Below are positions 13,594 to 24,800 of a DNA stretch of 64,000 bases, in pieces. Every line of letters begins with the position of its first letter. Position 1 is the stretch's first letter. The stretch spans positions 124,001 to 188,000 of the forward strand of contig VWZL01002847.1 of NCBI GenBank assembly GCA_013396915.1, read 5' to 3'. The translations under genes and the position numbers were made by a program. Below the pieces are notes generated by a model. The model was given only the letters and a program-made list of their open reading frames with translations, made no database searches and was not told where the DNA came from. This stretch comes from Stercorarius parasiticus. Taxonomy: Eukaryota; Chordata; Aves; Charadriiformes; Stercorariidae.

Positions 13594-15264
13594 TGCAACT
13601 ATTACGCAACTATTACTAGTTTGAAAACATAACCTTTATCCGAATACTGTAATGTTAAGTCAATGGATTTAATTTTAGCTACATAAATAGTCAAAACACA
13701 AATATAAGCTAAGACCAATTTTGAATCTATAACTTTTTGTTCTACTCAGGCTCTAAGGACCAAAGCATTTTCCTCCCTATTAAAAACATTTTTCAAGCTT
13801 GATAATGATTATTTCTGTTGCTCAAGAGGTGTTCTGCTCTCTCCAGAATATCTATTTTTAGGTACAATTATATATTATTTGCAGTATCCCGCTTGGTTAC
13901 TTGCTTTGTTCTATTTAACTTCTATAAATAGGACATATGAAACAAAAGAAGAACAATACACTTGCAGAACACATCCTAAAAGCAGAAGCCCCGAACTATG
14001 ACCTCCAGGAAGTTCCCAGACCACTACCAATTGTCAAGGGCAAATAGAGCCATCCTGCCTTGACATTGCCTATTAATTTTCAGTTTCTAGTACACTCATC
14101 CCTGGTTATCTTGGGTGGAGACAACTCTGTCCTGCCACGTGCTGTTAGAAGATCCTTGTTCACTGATTATCTTTTTCTCCAGTATTTTCCTGCCGGGATG
14201 CTTAAGCACACATATACCTTCAAATGCTGCTTAAGTGCTTTTCCTTATCAGGACCACCCTGCTGAAAAGAGTTTAGGGCAGAGTGACCTGAAGTGCTATA
14301 CATAATAAATTCTGTAAGATTTCAGCTTTAACATTGCTGGCCTATAGAAGTTGCTTTCCATACAGTTTTAAATACATGGCCATCAGTGGGAGACGGGCCA
14401 CTCAGCAAAGCAGATGTTACTTAAAAATGAGCGTTCCTCACTGCAAGCTACAAATAGGGCATGGGAAATACAACAAAGTAAAAATTCTACATTTAAATTG
14501 TGGTTGCATTAAATTGTAGTAAAGGTAGCAGGCGAGTTGTCTTTTTAAAGTGTCCTTTATTTCATAATGAACCTGGTGCAACAAGGAATGATTTTTTTTT
14601 TTCCTTTATTCAGAATCACTTTTTCTTGTTTCACCTCTGCAAAAGCAGCATTACACTGTTTATTCCAACATTACCTGTGTAAAATGGGATTTTCTTCCCT
14701 TCCCCAGAAGTAAATCAAGGCAAGAATTTAGGGGGAGAAGATAAAATGGAAATGGGAGTTTGGGAAGCTAGGCTGTGATTTGTTGCTGTTGGTTTTGTTT
14801 TTAGTGAGAGGGAAAGCATGCGAGTCACAAAATGAACTTCTCTCATCCTTCTTGAAACACAAGTTTAAGGCAAAAACTTAACACAGCTTATTAAAACCAA
14901 TTCATGTAATAGTCTTCCAGCATCTCAGAATTATATACACCCAATTACAAAAAAAGGACACCAAAGCTTAGATGAACTCTATGAGTGTTACAACTCATGA
15001 GAATAATTCAATTTGTGCAGAGTAATTCTTAAAATGAGCAACTGGGATTTTAATCACCATCCAAAAAAAGTAGTGATTTGCGGGGCAAGTTCTGTCTACT
15101 TCTATTTCTAGGCTTAAACAGGGATGCACTAACTTATACAATTGGAAATTAATAGTTTTATGCTTTCCTAAGACAACTAAGTATCTCTTTGAGAGCACTG
15201 AAAGCATTTTCTTAGTCTAATCTTAGTATTTAAAAAAAAAAAAAAATCGAAATTTCCAGAAGGC

Positions 15265-15292
15265 TAACCGAAGCCATTCTGTGATTCTATGA
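15265..15292 (+). mobile_element. CR1 3' tail fragment
   Basis: A short piece ends in CCATTCTGTGATTCTATGA, which matches the terminal repeat of CR1 elements in plus orientation. It sits just after an A run at 15232-15246. It is very short, so the call rests on the tail motif alone. Confidence 0.5.
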
Positions 15293-15438
15293 AAATGTTG
15301 AAAAACACTTACTATTTATTTTTAAATATTAAACAAATGCCTCTTGAGTGCCAGCTTTAGATTTTGTTTCTTGCAAAGAACAGAAGAGAATGCATCAGTC
15401 CTTAAGTGGGTGCAATCAGTACAGACACATTTTACCTG

Positions 15439-15830
15439 AAATCATAGAGTGGTGTGGATTGGAAAGGACCTTTAAAGGTCACCTAGTCCAACTCGCCTGC
15501 AATAAGCAGGGACATCTTCCACTAGATCAGGTTGCTCAGAGCCCCGTCCAACCTGACTTTGAATTTCTCCAGGGATGCGGCATCTACCACCTCTCTGGGC
15601 AACCTCTGCCAGTGTCTCACCACCTTCACTGTAAAAAACGTCTTCCTTATATTTAGCCTGAGTCTAGCCTCTTTTAATTTAAAGCCATTACCCACCTCAT
15701 CCTATCACAACAGATCCTCCTAAAAAGTCTATTCCCATCTTTTTTATAAGCCCCCTTTAAGTATTGAAAGGCCACAATAAGGTCTCCCTGGAGTCTTCTC
15801 TTCTCCAGGCTGAACAACTCCATGACTGGG
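15439..15830 (-). mobile_element. CR1 LINE 3' fragment (antisense on plus strand)
   Basis: The plus strand begins with ATCATAGAGTGGTGTGGATT, followed by the 'GGACCTTTAAAGGTCACCTAGTCCAA' class of block. It goes on through the CTCTGGGCAACCT segment to CTCTTCTCCAGGCTGAACAA. The minus-strand frame still reads LFSLEKRRLQGDLIVAFQYLKGAYKK-like sequence (15674-15871), the conserved CR1 ORF2 C-terminal region. It is a 5'-truncated copy in the same orientation as MCF2L. Confidence 0.93.
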
Positions 15831-16593
15831 GGATGAAATGATTGCCAAGAATTACTTGAGACCAGTCTCATAACATGCAGCTGTAAGGAACATTCTCCAA
15901 ATGAGAGGATTATTACTTTTCAGTCTGAAAATGGAAACATCATAGAAGTAAAGAGCACTGAAGTGTATGTCAGCAATTAAAAAAAAAATAAATAAACCCA
16001 CACCACTTTAAGTAGATCTGCTTCCATCCTATTTCCGTGATCTTCATTAAAGCAAGACTGTTATTAACTCATTTATAACTGACTTTGGGAACCTATTCAA
16101 CTGAAACTGCTTTAACAGGTTTAGTATCAATGAAAACACGTATTACCTCTCTAAAATGGAAATTTTTCAGTGGATAAATCTCTACAGTTCTAGTAAACCT
16201 TCAGTTTGGTGGAGCTCTTCTACATAGATCTACATGCCTTTGTCTCAGGCCAGTTTTTACAATAGTGACAGCCCTGTGTTTTGGAGAAATAACGCAGTTT
16301 AAAAACAGGTTGAATTGCATTAGCTCCCCAGGTTAGGTAGGAAAATGACTTAACTGTGCTTAGGAGATAGCACTTTATGTTCCTAACTTCTGTATACAAT
16401 TATTTGAACAATAGCACCAACCATTGAAATTATGTGGACCAGAGCAAGGGAGTGGAAAAATGATCCTTGGAAAACTAGCTGTGCTACTGTGAAATGGTGC
16501 TGGTAAAGTTTACCTTAAGTCTAGATAATTGAGCATTTATTCTTTATATTCTGCTACATCTAACTTTTCCCACCACAGTTGCAATCTCTTTTA

Positions 16594-16638
16594 GTTGGTT
16601 TTTTTTTTGTTGTGTTTTTTGTTTGTTTGGGTTTTTTA
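16594..16638 (+). repeat. T/G-rich low-complexity tract
   Basis: This is a poly(T) stretch interrupted by single G residues, including short GTTT units. Confidence 0.8.
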
Positions 16639-17410
16639 TTAGTTAGGTAAAGTGATAGAGAAGCACCTTGCCAAGGAAACTGCAACACTATTTTACACAA
16701 ATTCTAATCAAGAGACATATTAGTGACTTGATAGCTAAAACCAATCCCAAATGAGAAATAATTAATATTCTTTTCAGTTTAAAACAGCATTAAGAGGGAA
16801 AATTACAAAAACCATAAATTGTGCAGCTGCTAACACATGTGTGCATGCAAACACACATAGAGAAAAGTGTAATTCCCCACAATGCTGAGAGACACACTAA
16901 GTTTTTTGGTACAGCCAGTAAAACTGGGGAGCAACAAAGGAGATTGTGCAGACTTCCAGGAAAGAAGAGCAGGAGATTATTTTGTAATGTTTCCCTTGTA
17001 TCCGTAGTTATTCTGTTCCTGTTTACGTAAGAAAAGGTAATCTCAAAAGCACTCTGCCCAACCCCACAAAAAGGAAGCAATGTAGTTGGATATAATTAGA
17101 TGATGATGGAGCAGAGAGGTAGGTCTTCTAGCCTGAATCTACAATGCAAATGAAATGGTATTTGGACTATAAGAAAAAAAATATGATCTCTACGTTGATC
17201 AATATGCACACACAAGTTTCAAGAGCATCGTCATTGTTAAATGGCTCAGATCTGTAACTCTGTTTCAAAAGACCTAGCTCAAGTAAAATTAATCTTGCTT
17301 GCAGTCATGTAAAAAGTGAGGTCCTTGTGTGAATGAGAGAAAGGCTTACTACAAGTTTTGCTTTACTGTTGTGGTGGTTCAGCTATCATGTTTTTATGAT
17401 TCTGATAAAG

Positions 17411-17464
17411 GGGGTTGGAACTAGATGACCTTTAAGGTCCCTTCCAACTCTAACGATTCTATGA
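17411..17464 (+). mobile_element. CR1 3' end fragment
   Basis: The sequence GGGTTGGAACTAGATGACC, then the AAGGTCCCTTCCAACTC block and GATTCTATGA, is the last roughly 55 bp of a CR1 element in plus orientation. Confidence 0.88.
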
Positions 17465-18172
17465 ATTTCGCTTTTCTACTTGCATAATATACTTAACTGG
17501 AGCACTCGGACTATTTGAAATTCCACGTAGACTTCTAATGAGGTAGTGGATGAAAGCTTCATTACATATCCTTTGCAAAGAAAAACAGAATCAAGAGGAA
17601 TTTATTAAAATATTCTTTCCTTGAAATGAGAGAAGTTTGACTTGTATAACTTCACAGGCTGCATTTTGCCTAGGCTGATCAGCAGCAAGTATACTGGCTT
17701 AGAAATCAGACTGCAGGAACTAAATCTGTACCTGAATGCATTTGAACTGGAGATCTCTTAGCCAAGGATTCATTTTGTTCCTTTCTTTTTTTCTCTACTA
17801 CCTTTTTTTTTTTTCCTTAAAGCTCTACAGACCGTGGGTTTAGTACAATGAATATATAACAGCAGTTAAGCCTACACCCATGCAAGACAGAAACTGCTAA
17901 GTAATACCTCTTACACTCTCAATATACCACATATACATTGACCGTGCCATATTGGCAACAAAAATCAAGTTGATATTTTTAACTAACTGATGCAATGTAT
18001 GTAGTACAGGATCCATTCAAAAGTCCTCAAACACAATTTTACAAACAGACTCAGCACCTTCAAAGGGAACAGTTTAACCAGTGAGGTATTTTCAGGTCAT
18101 TTCCACAGAAGAGAGCAAGAGCACAGCGAAGTTATGGAGAGCGAGGAGAAGCTTATTATTTAGAATTATCTG

Positions 18173-18205
18173 AAAGGTCCCTTCCAACCTGGGTGATTTT
18201 ATGAT
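18173..18205 (+). mobile_element. CR1 3' end fragment
   Basis: The block AAAGGTCCCTTCCAACCTGG followed by GTGATTTTATGAT matches the final bases of CR1 in plus orientation. Only about 33 bp remain. Confidence 0.7.
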
Positions 18206-19105
18206 AATTTAAAGGGCCAAAGATATAAGCATTTTGAAAGCTAGTACCAATGCTAACTTTTTCTACTGCAGGAAAAACAACAATGAATCGATAGGCAAAA
18301 ATGCAAGTAGCATGTATTTCCTTTAATGGAAACATTTTGTTTGAAGTTGGTCAATGCATAAAGAGGCATTCAAAGGAAAGTGAGTGGAAATAATTGGTTT
18401 AGTGCTTATGGTGGCCAAGAGTCTCATTTGCACATCACATAGGTTGTACGATTTAAGATACATATAAACATACACACCTGTCTGTGCACTCTTCATCTAC
18501 ATTTATTTTAACATATCTGCATACAGCAATGGCAGATAGTTGCAAACCTTGTGTATGACAGTCACACAGCAACTTTCCAATTAAGGAAAGAGAAAAGAGA
18601 ATACTTATGAAAGAAAATATAAAGTGTGAATGAAAGACTGCAAGGAATACATTTTCCACAGACTTTTAAAAGGACCTTCCAACATCCTTCGTGAGGATTA
18701 AAAAAAAAAAAAGCCAACGAAAAAAAGGCAGAATACTCTTTGCAATGCAGAAGAAAAGTGGTTGCACAAATACTAACTAAAGGAAGAAAAAAGACAGGTG
18801 AAACAGTGAACCATGTAGAGAGGATGTTTAATACAGCCTAGCAACTACAAAAAAAGAATAACAACAGTTCTTGCAAAGATAAGGACCTTGTTCCACAGAA
18901 AGAACAAACTCCAAGGGAAAAAGTAAACAGCTGGGCATAAGGTAAAATATTAACTTTGGTGTTTATAAACTTGTTATGTGAATTATTGATTGAAAACCTC
19001 ATCCACAGCTTGTCCCTCCATTAGATTTAAGCTGAACACACGACTGCAGTCTCACTGCTGAGCACGAGCCGGAGCCTTCGACATCTGTAGAAGTAGCTAG
19101 CACCT

Positions 19106-19113
19106 TGACGTCA
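19106..19113. promoter_or_regulatory. Consensus cAMP-response element, TGACGTCA
   Basis: A perfect palindromic CRE lies in the MCF2L intron. Two or three further CpGs at 19064-19081 (CACGAGCCGG, TTCGAC) make this a local CpG-rich spot in a CpG-poor intron. This is sequence evidence only; binding or enhancer activity is inference. Confidence 0.3.
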
Positions 19114-21723
19114 TTGCACTTTGCTATGTTGACTGAAAAATGGGAGCATTAAAGTAAGTTTGTTTTTTTTATTTTGTTTCATTCCAAGCCTAATTTGGAT
19201 GTCCCTGTAGCATTTCCATTGTAATCTAGCAGAATGTGGGACACAAATTACTTTGTACCTGCAGAAGAAAAGAGACCAAGAGAAAGAAGTGACCCCAATT
19301 TAGACCAAAACACAGAAGTAGCTTGGGAATGGCTACAGCCTTTAGCCGCAGAAGCAGCCTGGGTTTCATTCACTATTCAAGCAAGCGTCCCATGAGACCT
19401 AGATACATCCTATTAGAGAAACTAAAGTGATTCGCAAGCATATGTCACAATGCTGTTAAAAAGCCAACACCTAAAAACGGAAATGCATCTAAGACATTAT
19501 GCAAGTCATCATACCTGCAAAGATGCCATCTACCAAAACTATTCGTAATCTATGGACTTTCATTTTGATGAGTTCTATGCCACGTCCTAAGATTCTATTT
19601 CCAAGGCAACTTAGCAATAAGAAAAAAGCCCCTTTCACACACACTGTTAGTATCTTAAGTGGCATTGCAGCAAAGCCACTCATAAGCACAACTGCAAGGG
19701 CAAACAAACTGTACATAAATTGAGTATCAAAATATCAGCTCTGTTCCTTTGTTTGCAGAACCCATAACATCACAGAAAATTAACCATCGGTGTCCTGCAG
19801 GAGAACATAAAGATAAAAGAACTGAAGTCCAAAGAGAATGAAAATGCCTAACAGTCACACTGCCCAAAAATAATAAAATACAACAGAGAATACTGTCAAA
19901 GCCCACAGTAATGCAGCTGGACTACTATTTCAGGCAAACAAAACAGCCTTCTAATAGACATGAGGGAGAATAAATAGAAGGAAATAGAACGATGAACATG
20001 TGCTTTTACTAAGCTCCACTGCACAGCAGATATAATGAGTGCTGAAGACGCTTGTGGCTGTGCGAACTCAACAGTCTTAAGATGTGAACAATCCCCACTT
20101 GGACTCAATGAGATTTTATTCACCTACTGTAGTCACCAGTTTTCCTCCTCACTTCAGAAGGGCAAAATGTAAACCCTACTTACAGTTTCCTAGATAGGCT
20201 GATTCTTGCATAACATTATTATAAGCCATTTTCTGCCCCTGGATAAGAAGGAAGAGCTTGAAAAGTCAAAAAAATAAACTGCCAGAAAAGAACTGTAGGT
20301 TAAACACCATCATCTCAACTGGAGCATGAAGAGCCAACTTCACAAACATAACAATTTTATTTGCAAGTGCTACCATCGCCCCATAGAAAACACAGTCACT
20401 ACCGCAGACCCACACTTAGTTTATAGCTTGTGTGGCAGGAATAAATCATAATTAATGGTTAACTGTGAGTACAACAAGATTCAATGAGTTCTTGCCAAGC
20501 AAAACAGTACATTGCTTCATTCCCTGGTGTCTCTTGATCTGACGCAAGGATGGATTGAAAGGAAGAGGGGACAGTCACAAAGCCCAGCTTCAGCCCAGAG
20601 AGGTAAATCTCGTTTATGCTGAAGGAAGCAGGTCAGCTCTGCAAAGCCACTGATGTCCTCCCTCTCTATTTACTGGAGGGAGGGCAGGGCAGTATAACTC
20701 CAGCAAGTTTGCCGTTGCACACCTGCAAGAGCTTTATAGGCAAGAGGACAGGAAAACAAACGCAGAAGCTTATCAGACACCTGCCACAGCCTGGTCAGTG
20801 AGTGAAGGCACTATCTCACTTTACCCATTCGCAGCCAGCCGTGGTTCCAGCACTGAGATGGACCAAGCCCAGCAACCCAAGCCCAACACCTGCACAGCAG
20901 ATAAACACAGGCCCCTATGACCTACCTGGCACAGATTATCCAGGGGCATCAAAGGCACTCTGTGCTGTATGAACATGGCTGTGCTTCTTTTAGAGACAGC
21001 TTTATGCCCAAAGGCAGGTTCCTTTGCAAAAGGCAGGTGGTGATACCAAGCCAAAAACCCTGTCCAGAACTTGGTGCTACACAACACCTGACCCCTCCCA
21101 CTGAGGCTGTGGGGGAACGTGGTACTCTCATGCTTGCTCAGACACTACTTTGGTCAAGTCCAGGGTGTCAGCTTGGGCTTCAGTATTGAACCTGACAGCA
21201 GAGCCAGCGGCAGCATAGCCTGTGGGCTGAGGACTGCAAGACCACAGCAACCACCAGCACGTCCAGACTGCACTCTGCAGCTCTCAGCGAGGGCTCAGTT
21301 AGCTCAGAGAGCTCTAGGTCAGTGTTTGAGCACCACCTCAGCTTCAAACACTGTGGAGCTCAAGGTAAGTACCCACAGCTCCCTTAGCACTGACAACAGG
21401 AGACTACATGCTCCTGTACCGAGCTCATCAGCACTTCCTTATTTGTTTTCCCCCCATTTATTTTTTTATCCTACCCTCAATTCCGGCCCATTATCCTGGA
21501 TACTGGAAAATGAACTATAATATAAAATTCCTATTATACTTTTTTTTAAAAAAAGAAAGTCTTCTTTTCAAAAATCCTTGAATAACAAGTCTCGGTAGTC
21601 TGTATTTTGAGTTGCTCGTAAAATATGAATTTCTCCTACACGAGACCTCAAAAACCATGAAAGCACAAGAGGCCCAACCATACACCTGAGCAACGTCTGT
21701 AGAAGGGAATCCCACAGTCTTAC

Positions 21724-21807
21724 CTGACAGGTAAGCAAATTGTTTCTTTAACTGGTCCTGAATATCTGCAGCATAGAGGGGAATGATATCCTGATGCATG
21801 ATTTCAT
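21724..21807 (-). CDS. MCF2L: MCF2L coding exon (N-terminal, upstream of the CRAL-TRIO domain)
   Basis: MCF2L (DBS/OST) is a cytoplasmic Dbl-family guanine nucleotide exchange factor acting on RhoA and Cdc42. From N to C terminus it carries a CRAL-TRIO/Sec14-like domain, a spectrin-type repeat, DH and PH domains, and an SH3 domain in long isoforms. This minus-strand exon encodes (D)EIMHQDIIPLYAADIQD, then QLKKQFAYLS and the first base of a Gly codon. As I remember it, this is almost identical to mammalian MCF2L and clearly different from the paralogue MCF2L2. The acceptor is a T-run followed by CCCTCCACAG, and the donor is TCAG|GTAAGA. The exon is 84 bp, entered in phase 1 (it supplies AT of a split Asp codon) and left in phase 1, which fits the 12158-12272 exon exactly. 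The preceding exon must end in G; it was not located. The open frame running on past the donor is intron read-through. Confidence 0.93.
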
Positions 21808-21833
21808 CTGTGGAGGGAAAAAAAAAAAAAAAA
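21808..21833 (-). promoter_or_regulatory. MCF2L: Splice acceptor with a 16-T polypyrimidine tract
   Basis: Read on the minus strand, an uninterrupted run of 16 T is followed by CCCTCCACAG directly before the MCF2L exon that ends at 21807. This is a strong 3' splice site. The homopolymer (an A run at 21818-21833 on the plus strand) is long enough to vary in length between individuals. Confidence 0.85.
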
Positions 21834-24800
21834 GTATTTGCATTGCAAAGTCATTTTATGTAAAATTTCACAGCAGACATCAAAAAAAATCATCCCTAGA
21901 ACACAAACACCCAGAAAACTATTCAAGTTTTGAAAAATACGTGAAACTGTCTAGTCTTTCAAGCGTCTGCCAAGGGCAAACTTTTCTTTGAACAGCATAT
22001 TGATAAAAGAGTAAAGTAACGTGGATTTGCTGACACTTGGAAGCAGTATGGGATGTCACTGAACCAAACACTGTAGAACTAATATTCCTCAGGAATGATG
22101 TTGAACAGTGGGTTTTTTAGATATCAAATTCAATTTTTATTAAAACCTTCTCAACTGACACGAAAAAGAGAAACTTATGATCTCTCTAGCCTGTTGTCTA
22201 GTGTTCAAATACCCCAAGGCAACTGTGTTCAATAACGTAGGAAGAATGGGCTTGAAAGGACATCCTTACGTTGAAAACACACATTCACAGCTCAACTGTG
22301 AAAAGCATTGCTTAATCTTTTATCTCAGCCCTTCCACTTTAGCTTAATGACAAACATACTGCTTTCCCAAATCTTAATTTTCTACCACAGTGTTTGAGCA
22401 GAGGCATTTCCCACAGCATATTTCCAGAGGTCAAGCAGAAACCTTGACCTTCTCACTGACCACGATAAAGACTGCATGACAGAGTTGCCTCGTTCATTGA
22501 ACTATGGTCTCTTTTTTTTTTTTTCCAAGGAAACAAAAAGTTTTACTCTTTTGCATGAATTATTTTACATTTTTAGCCTCATTGAAAAGCAGTGAAGGGA
22601 TAACCTAGCATTTTCATTATTTGGTTTTGAATGTTTCTTTTAACCTGGCATTATATAGAGAAGTTTTATTTTTAACGTATGCTGAAGTGCTATTAAGATA
22701 GGCTCAAATCTGACACTCAGCACTGTGAACATTCAGAGGAAAAGCAAGTAAAAACCTAGAAGTGATGTAAGGTTAAGTGTCATCTGCCTTGAAGTATAAG
22801 GTGATCAAACAGAAGTAGAGCTCTGGCCCTCAAGGAAGGACATGCTATTACTGAGATCTTTCAAATGTTAGATCTTGAGGGGAGAGCCACTCACTTTTAT
22901 AAGCGATTCTCATGCGCGCAAAATTCTGAGAACTATAATTATTTGAGAACAGCTAAAACCCCCTACTTTCAGTTACTTCTTCCAGATAAGCAACAACTTA
23001 TACTGGGAAACAGAACTTCTCTGTTCTCTTTCGGCCATTCTGGCAGAGGAAGACCCATGACCACTTTCAAGGTCACACGCTGATTAGAGCTATTTTTCTG
23101 CATCCGGTGAACTGCTGCTTGATCAGAAGACCTCTGCATACCATGCTGCCAAATCCATAAGCGGATATGTTTAACTGTTAAGTCATATTTCATCCAGACC
23201 TTAAGTTATGTCATTATCCTAATGTTTTAAAGAAAAAACTGAACACAGATCTTTCAAGAGTGCTGTCTCAGATGGCCAAGTAATTTCCGGAAGAGGGGAC
23301 ATCTTCCCCCAAGAGAAAAAGGATTTTAGATTTTATTTTTGCTGTTAGTGCTTTTTAATACAAGGAGTCCTCCTGGACCAGTGTTTAAGAAACTAAATAC
23401 CCCTGACACTAGGCAAACCAATGCCTGCAAGTGGACCCATTTACCTGAATATAACCTATTACAGGATCAACACCTGATTTTTTGGTGGGAGATGAGAAAA
23501 AGGAAAAGAATGTCATCATTCTGTAATACGCTATCCTGCCTACAGTCACAGGCAGAAATAATTTTCATTATTGCAGCATAAGCATGTAATAAAATAGGCG
23601 TGTTTTGCATATGTAAGTAAAGACGTGACACACAGCATTCAAGCAGTCAAGATGTTCCTAAGTCAGGGAAACTCTTTGTTTCCCAGACACATAATGGTCA
23701 CTATTTCCTCATGTATCCGTGTGATCAATCCCATTGCGGTTCTGACTTCTGCCAGGTAAAGATGCAAATCTAGATTTGATTGCCCCAATGTTCTCTCCAA
23801 TAGGAACAGCAGCTTTTGCAATCAGCACACTGGAGGAGCTGCACACTAAGCCCATTCACTGATGGAAAACCTCCAGAAGCCCCTTCTGCTGCTCTCTCCT
23901 CCACCAAGGCACAGCCCCCTTCTCATCTTGCTGATCTGGTTTCCTGACACTCTTCAGGAAGCAGAATATGCGTTAAACATCTGAGCTGATATTCCATAAT
24001 TTGAAACTGCTGAGATAACAAGTAGCAGCACAAAACAATGCAAGAAAATGCAACTGTTGGAACTGCTGAACAATTTGCATCCAGCAGCTTGACAGGATAC
24101 ACCCGAACCCAATATTTGTGCTCACAGATTTAGACAGAAATCCCTCTATGATACCCTGTCTCCTTTCAGAAAAGATGCAATTGTAAAAACTCATGGCTCT
24201 ACATAATTTTCCTTTGTATTTTGCATCCCTCTAGAAAAGAGAGTTCATCACAGTTTGTCTGGGACTGAATCCGATTTCACTTCAGGTTTGTCCATCATTA
24301 CTTGAATATGCTATTTCTTTAGCAGGATAAGATAACAAAAGGCACACATGCTAAACAGACTGTGAGGGCACACACTCCTTACACTTTTAGACTTTGGGGA
24401 AAATAATTTCTTGGAAATATTCTTTAAATAGAGAACTTGCCAACTGCTACAGTCTTTAGGGACAATTTCCATTTTAGAAAAGCTAATTAAGTGCACATTA
24501 AAAATACAAAATTACTGAAAATCTGTTCATGTTTTCTAAGGAATTTTTATAGGTTCGAACTCTACTTCCACTTACATGGATTAACATTTACACAGCCCAC
24601 GAGTCTCCCTGTTCTGCTTTGACTGCTTTACATAGCATTTTCAAAACAGAGACCTAAGAGTTTGGCTGGTTTACTGTACCTAAAATTCATGGTTGAGAAG
24701 AGACGCTTACACCAGAACATGCTAGAATATCCAGTCTTTCCTGAAGAGCTCATTTAAAGAGTTTTCCAGAGTAGTCTGCTTAAAATAAAGCTTGTGGGAT

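Larger units (their letters stand above)
12273..21723 (-). other. MCF2L: MCF2L intron between the two recognised exons
   Basis: This 9,451-bp phase-1 intron is bounded by a GTAAGA donor and a TTTTGTAG acceptor. The amino acid sequence continues across it without a gap, so no exon of the main reading frame is missing. It contains CR1 fragments at 15265-15292, 15439-15830, 17411-17464 and 18173-18205, a T/G-rich tract, several poly(A)/poly(T) runs and a consensus cAMP-response element at 19106-19113. A more GC-rich stretch at about 20600-21480 has a few open frames, but none shows a protein pattern I recognise. Confidence 0.85.

Noticed and set aside
21119..21520. 133-codon plus-strand open frame in a GC-richer part of the MCF2L intron
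   Set aside because: It starts with a non-ATG codon, is rich in Ser, Pro and Ala without any domain, and has no conserved-looking block.
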